The notes under the pieces are model-generated. The model worked only from the letters and a program-made list of their open reading frames with translations, was not told the origin of the DNA and searched no databases. Both the position numbers and the translations under genes were made by a program. This document shows positions 1 to 11,634 of a stretch of 64,000 nucleotides of DNA, one piece after another. Origin of the DNA: Acanthacorydalis orientalis. Its lineage: Eukaryota > Arthropoda > Insecta > Megaloptera > Corydalidae. Position 1 is the stretch's first letter; each line of letters opens with the position of its first letter. The stretch spans positions 31,931,208-31,995,207 of the forward strand of contig CM068314.1 in the NCBI GenBank assembly GCA_034766995.1, in the 5' to 3' direction.

Positions 1-7
1 ATGTCTT

Positions 8-11
<4 letters not shown>

Positions 12-45
<34 letters not shown>
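12..45. repeat. (TA)n microsatellite
   Basis: Uninterrupted TA dinucleotide tract. The following 360 bases to the next tract are plain AT-rich sequence in which I see no gene. Confidence 0.95.
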
Positions 46-48
<3 letters not shown>

Positions 49-404
49 GTGAATGTAAGGGTAGAATAAAAGTACAAATAGATTAGAATATAGTAGACAA
101 GAAGATAATTACACAGAGTTAAAACTTCGTATGTACAATCAATATAAATATTTCTTGTTTGTAATAAAATATCTGTTATAGAATTAAAATGAATACAAAA
201 GTGAAAGAAGAACAATTGCATTCAACTTGACAAAATTAAAAAAAAAACAAACTTGTTATTGCTAAAAAATGTGTGTTTTAGTAATAAAATTTGTTTTCAA
301 AAATTAAGATTATAGGATAGCTGAACTGAATAATTGTTGAAATTTAATTTTTATGAAGTATTTTTAATTAATAATATAATTAGAACCTAATATTATTGAT
401 GGTG

Positions 405-405
<1 letters not shown>

Positions 406-477
<72 letters not shown>

Positions 478-572
478 GTATATACATATGTATATATATA
501 TAAATATATATATATGTATATATATATGTATATATATATGTATATATATATGTATATACATATGTATATATG

Positions 573-638
<66 letters not shown>
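406..638. repeat. Long compound (TA)n/(TATG)n microsatellite
   Basis: About 230 bases of TA repeat with interspersed TATG and TACA steps. The reading frames across it encode only Tyr-Ile and Tyr-Thr runs and are not genes. Confidence 0.95.
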
Positions 639-639
<1 letters not shown>

Positions 640-714
640 TAAAAAATAAGAATTAAGAATATGAATACTAATGACTAATATACATTTTGAAAAACATTTA
701 CTACTTTTTAAAAA

Positions 715-800
715 GTGCAGGTGGTGTAGTTCGCAGGTGTTTTAAGGAGACACGAGTTCGATTTTATGTATTTTGACCGGCTGTTTCCTCTCACCTGTCA
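715..800 (+). mobile_element. Possible tRNA-derived SINE head (A/B-box-like)
   Basis: Around 721-732 the sequence TGGTGTAGTTCG resembles a pol III A box, and around 752-763 AGTTCGATTTT resembles a B box (consensus GGTTCGANTCC). The spacing is about 32 bp, as in a tRNA. The 3' half does not fold into a clean cloverleaf, so this is not a functional tRNA. It may be a decayed tRNA-derived SINE or chance. The sequence from 800 to 1195 is ordinary AT-rich DNA. Confidence 0.3.
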
Positions 801-1195
801 GTATAATGCACATGTAGGACATATGAATGCAGAATTCAAAATTATTGTATATATATATATATCAGCTTTACTTTTTTGTTCAATTATTTAATATTATTTG
901 CATTAAAATTTCTGTTTAAATTAGTTGTTAGTTAATTAGATAGTAAAACATAAAAGTACTTATGGAATAATAAATATGATGAAGTAAGAGATGTTTTCTC
1001 AGTTTTTATTTATTTAATTTCATTAAATTAGTAATTAAAAATTGAATAGATTTTACAAAGAAATTAAATTATTTTTTTTCAATTATCAAGTAACTAGTAA
1101 ATAATAGGCTCATAGACCGAAATGAAATATAGTATATTCTTTTTATATTTATCTTTTTCTCTTGTCTTTGCCTCTATCTACCTCTCTTTCTCTCC

Positions 1196-1324
<129 letters not shown>

Positions 1325-1621
1325 TTGAAATTTTTATTTTTGCCTCGTGGGATAATCGTAATTATTTTATACAAAAATTTTAATTACATTATCCTTAATG
1401 TCAAAACCATGCATTACATGTAGAAACTCTTATAATTTCGGTTTGAATTATCGTAAAATGTACATTTTAATTAAGATGAGGAGGAATAAGTTTTATAAAC
1501 AAAGAGTTTCAATTACTAAAATTAAAAATTATTTGATGGTGCAATAATTTTTATAATAGTTTATGAAAAAATTGACAAAAATGCTACGATTTATAACGTG
1601 TATATATAATATTTTTTATTG

Positions 1622-1627
<6 letters not shown>

Positions 1628-1657
<30 letters not shown>
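1628..1657. repeat. (TA)n microsatellite
   Basis: Short pure TA tract. The region between it and the previous tract (1322-1627) is AT-rich with no recognisable feature. Confidence 0.9.
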
Positions 1658-1659
<2 letters not shown>

Positions 1660-1729
1660 AATTGATTTGAAATTCATCAAAAGTAAACATAAAGAACAGC
1701 ACAATTTCGTTATAAAAAAGAATTCATTG

Positions 1730-2110
1730 ATCTTAGACGACTCGCGAACAAAATCCGTTTTCCGATTTCGGTGTAATCACGTGAAAGTAAAAAAAGTTAA
1801 ATCTGCAAATTCGACCGTATAATCTCTTCAAATAACGTTCATTCCGACAAAATAAAAAAGAGCGATCCAATGTATATCGTATTACTACTCGGTTCACACG
1901 ATCGTGTTTCGTATTTTTCGCGAGCGAGATTCTACAGTGTGCACAGAGAGAAGCATCTCATTACCCTTAACAAACAAACAGCAATTCTTCAGAACAAACT
2001 TTTCCAATAAACGTTAGCAGCGTTGTGCAGAAGGACTGCCTCTACTTCAAATGCATCCTCTTCGTCCCGCCAATTTAAATTCAGAATGGGAGAAACCTTT
2101 CTCAATTATT
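1730..2110. other. GC-richer non-coding island
   Basis: This 380-base stretch is visibly richer in G, C and CpG than its surroundings. It contains a CACGTG-type E-box (near 1779) and a perfect 12-bp palindrome ACACGATCGTGT at 1896-1907. No long frame is open and no splice-bounded exon is obvious. In AT-rich insect genomes such islands are often conserved non-coding elements; that reading is inference. Confidence 0.4.
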
Positions 2111-2292
2111 GCCATTTAGAAGTTATGCAAAAGAAGGATATTTTCCTCTATTATCGTTTTGTCTACTTTTAGAATTGTTAAATGTGTTGGTAGTCGTATT
2201 TTCCAATTCTGTATGAAAATGTTTAAATATGTTAAGTCTTTCGAAAAAGTTTTTTGTTTGTTTTGTTCTTCTTTTTTTAAAAAAAGTATTCT

Positions 2293-2295
<3 letters not shown>

Positions 2296-2353
<58 letters not shown>
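2296..2353. repeat. (TA)n microsatellite
   Basis: Pure TA tract of nearly 60 bases. The 300 bases after it are AT-rich with no visible feature. Confidence 0.95.
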
Positions 2354-2356
<3 letters not shown>

Positions 2357-2654
2357 TAACAAATTCAATAACTGATATATATATATTTTAAACATAACCG
2401 CATATAAACATTAATATTTATGATGAATAATATTCTTATTTATGAAATTAATTTAAAAAGAGATAATAATATAATAAGTTAATTAAATAAACAAATACTT
2501 TACAAGCACGAAAAATGTATAATTTAAATGCAGGGCTATAATGATGATTATATAGTTGTATATTTGATATATAAATTCCCGTTTATTATTTTACTTCGAC
2601 ATGTTTTCTGAAATTAAAAAATATATCTCTATAATGAAAAATCAATCCAGTGAA

Positions 2655-2900
2655 CACGTTTTGTATTCTGATTGGCTGATGAACATCATGTGGTCTCTGT
2701 TCTGATTGGTTGACATCAGTCACATGTTTTCAGCTCTCTCACGGTATACAACACAAAAAGAATATACGATATCAGTGTAAAACTGATAAGAAATTTATTC
2801 AAAATATTGTATTCACTGAGAGTGTCTTTAGAGTAAAAAAACTGTTACACATTTTAACATTGTATTTATTAATTTTTATGAACTTTTTCAATAAAAAATG
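2655..2900 (+). repeat. Dispersed repeat, copy 1 (CCAAT-box-containing)
   Basis: This segment aligns over its whole length with 11025-11260 in the same orientation. Shared blocks include TGTTCTGATTGGTTGA followed by ATCAG, then a stretch reading TCAGTGTAAAA/TCATAGTGTAAAA with GATAAGAAATT, then GAGTAAAAAAA and TTGTTACACATT (with CTGTTACACATT in this copy). Two ATTGG (inverted CCAAT) motifs lie at the left end here. No TIR, protein coding or tRNA-like head is visible, so the family cannot be named from the sequence. It could be a solo LTR, a MITE or an untranslated fragment. Confidence 0.65.
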
Positions 2901-3639
2901 ATATTAATTATGATTGTTCTCTTTGAATAATAAAGTTATGATCAGTTATGACTGCCATCTTCAGGTTTGTAGATAATTTTGAATTAAAATACTTCAAAAA
3001 CATTAAAGTTATCGAAAAAAGATGAACTCAAACGTGGTTCTAAGGATTCAACTAGAAAAATTATGAATAAAATGTATACAGATATATAATACAATAATAA
3101 AACACAATTAATTGTGGATTGCCTGTAAATGCAGGTACCACGATCACTTTAAGGACCACTGTTTCAAAAAGTATAAATAATTATGTAAAGTTTTTCAAAT
3201 TGTTATTTAATATAAATAGTTATTGTGTTTTAGTATTGAAATATGTAAAAGATTGATTTTTTGGAAATTTTTAAGTATTTAATTTTTCAAAAAACATCAA
3301 AAAATTAAAGTCTATCATTAAACTAGATGTAACTATCTTCGAAGTAGTTGAATAGTTTTTTGAGTGTTGGTATTTATTAATTTCCGAAAAATTGAATAAA
3401 TAAATATATTAAAATTGATTGCAGTAAAATCCTTATTTATCAAATTTTAATTAGTATTAATACTTTTATCTCTCGTCTAATTAAAACGATTGAACTATAT
3501 ATGTATTTATTTACATTTTGTTAATTAGTTTCAATTAAATCGATTAATGATAACATTTTAAAATATAACACACAAATTACGTTTCTCAATAATCTTCATA
3601 TACATTTCGAAATTTACACATTAATTACACTCGTAGATA
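2901..3639. other. AT-rich DNA, nothing recognised
   Basis: No coding potential, structured repeat or GC-rich island is visible. Low-complexity A and T runs dominate. Confidence 0.7.
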
Positions 3640-4060
3640 TAAACGCACGCATTCAAAATAATGTCTGCTGTGACCTGAAAAAAATGTCATCACTATCGCG
3701 AAACAAAACGTATTTATGGAGAGAAACAAGTTTTTTTTTCGTTCGCGAGATATGTCTCTAGGTATTGGAGAAACAATACGCCGGAGAGGAAAGAAATGTT
3801 TATTAATGTGAACGAGACGGGAAAAAAGAACACACGTTCCGTATCTGGTGTACGGATAACCGAGTTTTGTGGGGCGTCGCCTGGTCGATGCTATAATTAA
3901 AATTCACCCCCATCGCAGTGTGCGTTCCTTGTGTGTCTCCTTATATACTTAATGCAAGCTCACCCTTTCGCACCCTTGTCTCTTGACACGACACAGGGTT
4001 ATTGCTTTTGCATAAGTATACGTTTCGTATAGTGGGTTACACATTGTGTTGTTTTCAAAC
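3640..4060. other. GC-richer non-coding island
   Basis: A long stretch with CpG-containing words (for example GGGGCGTCGCC near 3872 and CCCCCATCGC near 3907) surrounded by AT desert. No frame is convincingly open. It is a candidate conserved regulatory element, inferred from composition only. The 250 bases after it are AT-rich. Confidence 0.4.
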
Positions 4061-4316
4061 TGGTTCAATGTTTTAACGTCTCCGATGGAATTTTTTGTTT
4101 TGAATGTTTTCTTTGATACAATACGTTTTGTGTATTTTTACTTAAGTAAAATTTAGCGAGAAATATATTTCAGTTTTTCAATACCAGCATAATTCAACTA
4201 TTTGCTGTTAAATCGACATTTTATCATGAATATTTTAAAGAAAAATAAATATCAGCTCCGTTAATATAAAACAATCAATACATCTGTAAATTGAACGTTT
4301 AGTTAATCTTATACAT

Positions 4317-4686
4317 TTGTTTCTATATGTATCATCATCATCAGCAGCAGCAGTAACCTCTGTCAATTCACCACCGGATAAAGGTCTGTTCCATGATTTT
4401 CCATTCTGTACGATTAAATACCTCTCTTTTCTACTGGTTTCCAATAAAATTTGTAATTTACTTATTCTACTTGTTCATTGGTTTCTTTCTTGGTCTCTTT
4501 ATATTCATCGGTTCCCAATTAATAATTTCTGTTGTCTATCGGTTGTCTTCTCTTCTTTTAAAATGCCCCGTTCATTCCCATTTCAGACTCATTACTCTTC
4601 TTATTACATCTGTGACTCCTGTCTGTTTTCGTATCTATTCTATTTCTTCCTTTCTCTTCTTGTTATTCGTAACATCCATCATGGGG
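4317..4686 (-). mobile_element. Non-LTR retrotransposon 3' end (RTE/CR1-like), decayed
   Basis: Read on the minus strand this is the C-terminal tail of a non-LTR retrotransposon polyprotein plus its short 3' end. In broken frames one can follow TGVTDVIRRVMSLKWE, then the EIINWEPMNIKRPR block typical of this tail, then RTEWKIMEQTF. It ends in a (GATGAT)n-like run at 4330-4345, the usual 3' signature of such elements. Stops and frameshifts interrupt it throughout. It abuts the piggyBac remnant at about 4686. The same tail recurs near 37.7 kb. Clade assignment is uncertain. Confidence 0.65.
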
Positions 4687-4998
4687 AATAGTGAAATTTG
4701 GGCCAGGATGAGCAGTAAATTTAAATTGTGTTCGCTTTCCACCTCTAATATTCCATTGTACATTTGAATTTTTATTTTCTTTATCGGGTTCATTACCTTC
4801 TTCATCCTCATCACTACTTTCATCAGAAGACGTTGAAATTACTGATATTCTTTTCTGTGTCCTTGTATGTAAAACCGCATCTTCATTATCTTCTTCAACC
4901 TCATCACTACTTTCATCAGAAGACGTTACAGGTGTTATCGCTCTTTTCCGTTTTCTTGGATGTAAAGATATATTTTCATCACTATCAGTAAAACTCAT
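4663..4998 (-). pseudogene. piggyBac-like transposase, N-terminal fragment
   Basis: The frame starts at a true ATG and reads MSFTDSDENISLHPRKRKRA, then two copies of a Ser/Asp/Glu-rich block with SSDESSDE, a basic patch, and ends near FKFTAHPGPNF. A short acidic N-terminus followed by an F-x-G/H-x-PG motif is the usual lead-in to a piggyBac transposase. The catalytic DDD core and the C-terminal zinc-binding region are absent because the frame stops shortly after entering the adjoining LINE sequence. The last few residues are therefore foreign. Full-length relatives are roughly 550-600 residues, so this is a dead fragment. Confidence 0.6.
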
Positions 4999-5274
4999 CT
5001 GGGAGGATAAATAAAAACATTATTCACTTCACAAGTTTTTCTATTACACCCTATAATACCTTCTCTAGATAGCAGACGTAAGATTCACGAAACAAAGAGA
5101 AAACTGCTTAGAAATATTCTAAAATGTGCTAAAATTACAAATATATATTTTTTTACCTAAATTTTACAATAAATAGCAAAAGCGATTTTTTTCTACATGA
5201 CGAATATACTCGACATTAAACAAAAAAATTCCATCTTTTCATGACGAGCATACTCGACATAAACGCTTAAAGGG
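4687..5274 (-). mobile_element. piggyBac-like element, 5' end only
   Basis: The right-hand boundary is TTAA at 5275-5278, directly preceded on the plus strand by GGG, so on the minus strand the element begins TTAA-CCC as piggyBac elements do. Two 21-bp subterminal repeats lie at 5196-5216 and 5240-5260, each containing a near-palindromic CGAGTAT(A/G)CTCG core. A transposase N-terminus starts at 4998. The left part of the element is missing: at about 4686 sequence switches to a LINE tail, and I find no resumption of piggyBac sequence further left. Confidence 0.7.
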
Positions 5275-5278
5275 TTAA

Positions 5279-5696
5279 GACACATTGGGTTTTAGAAAAA
5301 TGTTGAAAATTAATCATACTTTTGACTGTAAATATCGTTAGTACTATTGTTTTGAACACATGAAGTACTAAGCACAAACTATATTCGTCTATAGAATGGA
5401 CATGTTTTCATATATTAAAATATGTATAAATTTCCAGTTCGTTTGATTTTTATTTATGACATGTACATATTGAATCAATTATCCAAAAACAACGTAAGTT
5501 AATAGATTAAACTTAAATAGGTTTGGTGCTTTGTCTATACTACATGGATTCTGCAGTATTTTTTCGAGTCGTTGTGAAAATTACGTGTTTACATTATTTT
5601 ATTTTCATCGATTTGCTCTTTTCCTTGTTTTATTTATTTTCGTTTCATTATGTACACTGCATTAGGTAGATCATAATAATTTACTGAGTAGCTTTG

Positions 5697-5727
<31 letters not shown>

Positions 5728-5751
5728 TGATATATATATATCCTATCTAAG

Positions 5752-5810
<59 letters not shown>

Positions 5811-6219
5811 TGTTATATTTTTGAAAATGAGTAAAGTATCGATTTTATATTAAATGTTAGTAAATGCAATATAACGAGATTAAAAAAAATATTAATTTAG
5901 GCGAAATGACAGTCTGTACATAAATTTCCAGCGTTGATTTAATAATATGTGCGGATACCATCAATTTAAAGAACAAGATATTTCCCAAGTGAATAGTTCA
6001 TCACGATGTACTAAACTTGTATTAAAAATAATGATATTGACATTATTATGAAGATAATTTATCTATTTATAATACAATGTATTAGACATGTGTCTCCTTG
6101 GTTAAACCGTCTAGACTTTCAGAGAATGTACAGGCGAGCTTTGAATAATATGTAAATACGTTAAGAACAGACAGTTTATTATATTGAAGGTCACATCCTT
6201 TCTGGAGATTTGTGTAAGG
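5279..6219. other. AT-rich DNA with a compound (TA)n tract
   Basis: Contains a compound TA microsatellite at 5697-5808 interrupted by GCATG and a short unique piece. Apart from this I see no gene or structured element. Confidence 0.7.
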
Positions 6220-6670
6220 TTTTTTATCACATCACATTAACACGAAATACATCACTTCAGTAGTTCGAGTCGGCACGAAAACACGTTCACGTAAACCGGT
6301 GGAACATTAACACTTGGTAATTTATGTAAAGGAGTAAAGTTCGTTGGCGTCCATTCTTTAATTTGTATCGGAAATTCTCTTTTGTTTTTATGTTAATTAC
6401 GCGAATTATAAATCATTGCGCGTGGTATGAGAAATAATTAAATTGCGATTAAATTAAATTGTGGCGTTTTTGGTTTACTTTCTGAACTCGGTTTGTTATC
6501 GAAAAGTTACGTTGCTGCCGTCGTTGCTTCCTCCCTTTTTCTACCCACATTACTTGTATTTGTTTCCAGTTCGTTCTGCCATCCTCGTTTTTAAAATGAT
6601 ACAGTTTCTGAGTCCGTTACAATATTTATAAACCGTTATACGTGACACAGTAAATGACACACTATCACTA
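6220..6670. other. GC-richer non-coding island
   Basis: Complex sequence with several CpGs, an AAACCGGTGG word near 6293 (Grainyhead-like) and homeodomain-type AATTA words. No open frame or splice-bounded exon is evident. Candidate regulatory DNA by composition. Confidence 0.35.
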
Positions 6671-7329
6671 AATTGATAAGGATGTAACGGCATGATTACG
6701 TGTTATCTTTTCATGTTATATTCGTCTAGGTATATGCTCGTAGTATACCACATTTGATTTCATTAAGTTAGATGTATCTGAAAAAATGTCCCCTTTGTTT
6801 GATGTTTTTATTTGTGTTCGTGTATGTGTCTCTTAAAAATTTATAACATCACGATTGAACTATTATTTATTTACATCATTTTTGAAATTTTCACTTTATT
6901 AAATATAATAAATGGAAAATATTTATTAATTATAATTGAATATACTTTTTATTATTTACTTTATGCTTTTTTAAGTACTACCATTGCAATCAATGAAATG
7001 TACTAAAATATTTTTATTTACAAAAATACTCAGTTATACTACTGAATGTTAAAAACTGTTTCCTCTTGATATTAAATTTCTCAATTTTCTATTAATGCAA
7101 AATCACCTCGCTAATATCGCTGTAAAATAATTCGAGTGAAAAATACAATAATCATGTTTTTATAGATAAAATAAAATGTATTTTCGTTTTAATATATCTT
7201 TTCATGGATTTCGTACTCGTATGCAGAAATAAATAACAAAAGCAGCGAATGTACGCACTTGAATCATTTTCATACTAGTTTAACAAAATGACTTGTTTTC
7301 AATTCGCTTGACAAGATTTAATTATATCA
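6671..7329. other. AT-rich DNA, nothing recognised
   Basis: A short frame at 6812-7006 is a low-complexity hydrophobic run in AT-rich sequence, not a convincing gene. Confidence 0.65.
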
Positions 7330-7650
7330 AGATACGTGTACGTATCATGCGTATAATTCACTTACAGACAAGTGATTTTTGATAGCAGCGACGTCATGCG
7401 AATGTCATCACGAAACCGACGACTAATCCTCTAATTAGATCTCTGTTAAAATGTAAATCGTGTTGTTCGCTTATGAAAACGATCGCTTTTTAATTGAACA
7501 CGATCTAAACGGTGGTGTGAGAGAACTGGCTGCCCAACGGTGGTTGTAGGCCGGAGGGTGGTTGGTGATGACAAGATAATGTCTTGTTCATTAATTTATT
7601 TGTAATTGACTACTTCCAGCTAGGGAGTCGGCGATTTGGACCGCGATTGT
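7330..7650. promoter_or_regulatory. GC-rich island, candidate enhancer
   Basis: Dense with recognisable factor-binding words: CGACGTCATGCG (CRE-like) near 7389, TAATCC (bicoid/orthodenticle-type homeodomain site) at 7424, the homeodomain palindrome CTAATTAG at 7431-7438, and repeated GGTGGTTG words between 7510 and 7570. No coding frame. The enhancer reading is inference; binding words of this length do occur by chance. Confidence 0.35.
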
Positions 7651-7730
7651 GGAAATTAAATTTTACATTTGTTGTTTTTAATGTTTAGGAGTTTTAAAAT
7701 AATTTGGTAAATTTATTTATTATTTGAGTA

Positions 7731-7799
7731 CATATATATACCCACATATGCACACATACACACACACTCACATATATATATATATATATATATATATGA
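7731..7799. repeat. Compound (TA)n/(CA)n microsatellite
   Basis: CATATA, CACACA and TA runs in series. Confidence 0.9.
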
Positions 7800-9994
7800 T
7801 ATCTGAATATTTTTATTATTAAATTATACAATTTTATAAATAATGTTTCAAAAGGTCAAGAACGTATTTAACCATGTTTTTATATAAAATTAATATTTTT
7901 TTGTGGTAAAGTACAATGATTTTTAGTAAATAAAAATTGTATGACTATTATTTATCAAATATTTTATTGAAAAATTACATCTTTTAATAGGAATTTCTTT
8001 AAAAAAAAATTAGTTAAAGGTAAATTGGATAAGTTGATTTTATTATTCCAGTGATTTATGTCTTTTTCATTTAAGATTTCGTTTATCCAAATCAAAATCA
8101 CAAGAACATATATCAAATTTATAGAGAAAATAAGGTATTATTTTTAATCAATTATAATATTTCTCTTTATATTAAACCCGTGTTTTGAGAAAAAAGGTTC
8201 TTTTGTAGTTAAATATCGTTAAAAAATCTGAAAGGTTTCCAGACAATCATAGATATGTTCAGATTATTTAAATTATCCCAGCAAATCGAATCATTTGAAA
8301 TTAATTCTGTTAAATAGTATTTTTTTGTGAATTCAATTTCTTTTGAATTGTATAAAATATAGTATATATTCCATAATCGAATGGAATATTTAGAGTTTCA
8401 AATATTCATTTTTTTGTTAATGTATCCGAGTTCATTTTGCATTTCAAATGAACAGATTTTATCAACTATAGATAATTGTATTTTACAAAATGTTTCGTTG
8501 ATTATTCATAGAGATAAAAGGGAATCACATTCTACGTAATGCATTAATATATTTGAAAGCATTCATAATTTAATTTGAATTATTATTTGTGAAATTCAGA
8601 TATAAAACAACACAAAAATAATGAAATAATTCCACGTGAAGCGTACGCGTATGACAACTATTCCGATAATTTAGCCGACACGTACACAAAGTGTTTGAAT
8701 TTTAAAATCTCTGTTTCAAATTTCATAACAATTATGCACAACGAGGTGAGTAGTATGCACTGTGTGTAAAGAGATCAAACGTAACCGCACATCTTTGATG
8801 TACATTCATAGTTAATATGTGTGTATTAATTTAAAGCACGCATATATTATGTACTATTACATGCGCCGTTTTATGTAAAATAAGTGCATGTTGTAAATTT
8901 ACACATCATCTTGTCTAGTTTGATCCTATTTCCGGTTATAATAAAATAAGTTTAATAAATCGAAAATATTTTATATTTTCTATAAAATGTTTTTTTTAGA
9001 ATGCTACTTACAAATTTTAACTTCAACACAGGTTCATTGGTATCAAACACGTAGCCAGTCCGTCATATTAGAGGGGATACATTTTTTTATGTTAAAATTG
9101 TTTAACCTCATACCTAGAACCAAATCTATATGAAAAACCATCTATTTTGGAAATATTTATTATTAAAAATGAAGTTATATAATTCATATTATGTAATTAG
9201 TCAAGTTATTAAAACGTAATAATTTATTAAAACAAATCACAACTTTTTAAAATAGCAAAGTAGTTCTTCTCGATTTAATGTAATAATTTAATATAATTGT
9301 AATTTTAGAATTTTCTGTGTAAACCCGCTTACAAAAACGATTTTTTTCGCGCATAGAAACGTTATTAATGATCAAGGTATACCTGTTAGGCTATTAATTT
9401 ATATAATATTTTACTCTTAAAATCAAGAATATGAGTTGAATTTATTAATAATAATATATTTATATTGTTTTTGATTAAGATATTTTTCATTTGGCTAAAA
9501 TTTCTATTCGTTTGATTCTAATATGTTAATTTTTTAAAAATATTTTTAAAAAAAAATGTCATACTGTTATAATTCACATTGATATAATCTTAAAGAATCA
9601 AGTGATTAGTCTTTTGTAGCTCAAATGTGTGTGATTGTTTTACACGGTAGTATCTGTCACATATGGGTGGAGTATTTTTCAAATCTCTCAGCGGAATCGT
9701 TTCACGACGGAGCTCAGTTGTGTAAAACGACCTCAGTTAAAGAAATATGTTAATTACTTTAATCTACATCAAGGTATATGGGATGTTAGCATACATTTAT
9801 GTAAAAATAAAAACAAACTTTTGACTATTGCCATTTAGTTATTAAAAGTATAAATTTTGGTTATTAGAATTTTATTGTCGTAAATTTATTAATCAGAAAA
9901 ACAGATTGACGGATCATTGTAGTGTAAACTGGTTTATTTCCAATTCGAAATGAAATCAAAATTTTAAATTTTATGTTCAGCGTTCCGATGCGGA
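7800..9994. other. AT-rich DNA, nothing recognised
   Basis: Mostly A/T-rich with no gene. A slightly more complex patch lies at about 8640-8960, and a short frame at 9635-9838 has no recognisable product. Confidence 0.65.
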
Positions 9995-10310
9995 GAAAAT
10001 TTCGTTTTAATTACTGTAGCTGCTACGTATTCATCGAATAGTCCACATCGAGCAGTTACTAATTTCGCTATTACCAGACACGTTTATAGCTAGCTTTATG
10101 GTAACGTTAATTTTCATGACGTCTAACTTCAACTGTGTAAATAATTAACTGGTGTGTTGCGTTACGCACAGGTTCGTGAGGGTTGAAAATAAATTCACAT
10201 GCGGCGGCATGGTCTACTCCCGTGTTCACTGACTGCGAAGGCTGTGGCAATTTTGTCAGTTAGCTTATTTACACTAAAAAGGTGTGTAACGCTAGTGTTT
10301 ATATATTGTA
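9995..10310. other. GC-richer non-coding island
   Basis: Complex sequence with GCGGCGGCATGG near 10202 and the near-palindrome TGCGTTACGCA near 10157 (C/EBP-like). No open frame. Candidate conserved non-coding element by composition. The next 700 bases are AT-rich with no visible feature. Confidence 0.35.
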
Positions 10311-11024
10311 GTCACTTTGTCATTAACTTTGGCAAGTAATTCACATCCAAGATGTATAATCAAAGGCGAGAAGATTATTTGATTTTAATTAAATGAAATT
10401 TACGGTACAATAATTTGACTTTTACGAAATTACTTAGAATGTAAACACATTGTATGTAATTTCGTGGAAAAAATAGATTTGATTGCACTGAGAAACACAT
10501 TGAATGAAAAATAAATTATTATCGTACTATTAACAAAGTCAATAATTTTATTATTAACGTTCAGTGTTGTAAATATTTACTTTTCTTGAAATTATATACA
10601 TACTCTTTCATTCATAATGCATACACTAATCATTGAACATTTCTGTTAATAGAATATATCAGAAAATGTTTTCAATTTTATAAAGTTTATTATTGAAGAC
10701 AATTTCAGTTAATAAGTTATTTTGATATAAGCAAGTCTAGAATTCAATATGAAAATATATTTTTTGTTTTAATTAATTCGACATTTTCGTACGCAGCTCT
10801 TGAGTCATAAAAGTGGTTTTATAGTTGAACGTTTTTTTTTTTATTTTGCATAGATTATTATAGAAGTAAATAACGAATCAATTTCTTTCATTATTTTTTT
10901 ATATTACTAAAATTTAAATTTATATCTTAATTAATTAATTTTTTGATGAAATATGTCATAGAATTTTCAATAGAAGTGTTTTTATCACTCTATATCTAAA
11001 AAATGGTTATGCGTGCGTTTTATT

Positions 11025-11260
11025 CCTTCACTAATTGGATGATATCGATCAAGCGGTCCCTGTTCTGATTGGTTGATATCAGAACATGATTAGTGTTCTG
11101 TTCCACAGTGTACAAAGAAACAGACTTTACGATCATAGTGTAAAATAGATAAGAAATTGATTTAAAATGTTATATTTCACTAAAGGTTTTGAGTAAAAAA
11201 ATTGTTACACATTCTAACATCATATTTTGTTATGTTAATTTTTCTAATAAAAAATTCACA
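11025..11260 (+). repeat. Dispersed repeat, copy 2 (CCAAT-box-containing)
   Basis: Second copy of the repeat seen at 2655-2900, same orientation. It keeps the CTGTTCTGATTGGTTGATAT block, AGTGTAAAATAGATAAGAAA, and GTAAAAAAATTGTTACACAT, ending in an AATAAAAAAT-like run as in copy 1. The two copies differ by many substitutions and small indels, so the duplication is not recent. Confidence 0.65.
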
Positions 11261-11580
11261 ACTTACATTTAACACGGATTATTTTTGTATATTATATAAT
11301 TTGTTAATTTCAGTTATTTGTTAGCGGAGAGCGAGCGTAAAAAGCGGAGGATGAAGCCCTTACGAAGGTTGGTGAGTGCAGCCTTCCTAGTCATATTAAT
11401 TTGTGATTTGATAGAAAGCTATTTTTTAATAATAATTTCCTTTATCGTCTTCAGTCTTAAAGAAATTTATAAATTTTATGAAATTTTAATTTAATTTTCT
11501 TTTGTTTAATTACATCAAAGTCAATAGTGACTATAACAAAAAAATCTTTTAAGATAAACAAAGCACATTAAAAATTCATT

Positions 11581-11584
11581 ATAT

Positions 11585-11632
<48 letters not shown>
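11581..11632. repeat. (TA)n microsatellite
   Basis: TA tract with two ATAC interruptions at its left end. Confidence 0.9.

Positions 11633-11634
<2 letters not shown>

Noticed and set aside
406..638. Open frames made of Tyr-Ile/Tyr-Thr runs here and at other TA tracts (for example 1122-1383, 32504-32745, 36102-36362)
   Set aside because: They are translations of (TA)n microsatellites, open on several frames and both strands at once.
4317..4767. Two overlapping plus-strand frames of about 124 codons
   Set aside because: They are antisense shadows of the LINE tail, which makes sense only on the minus strand.
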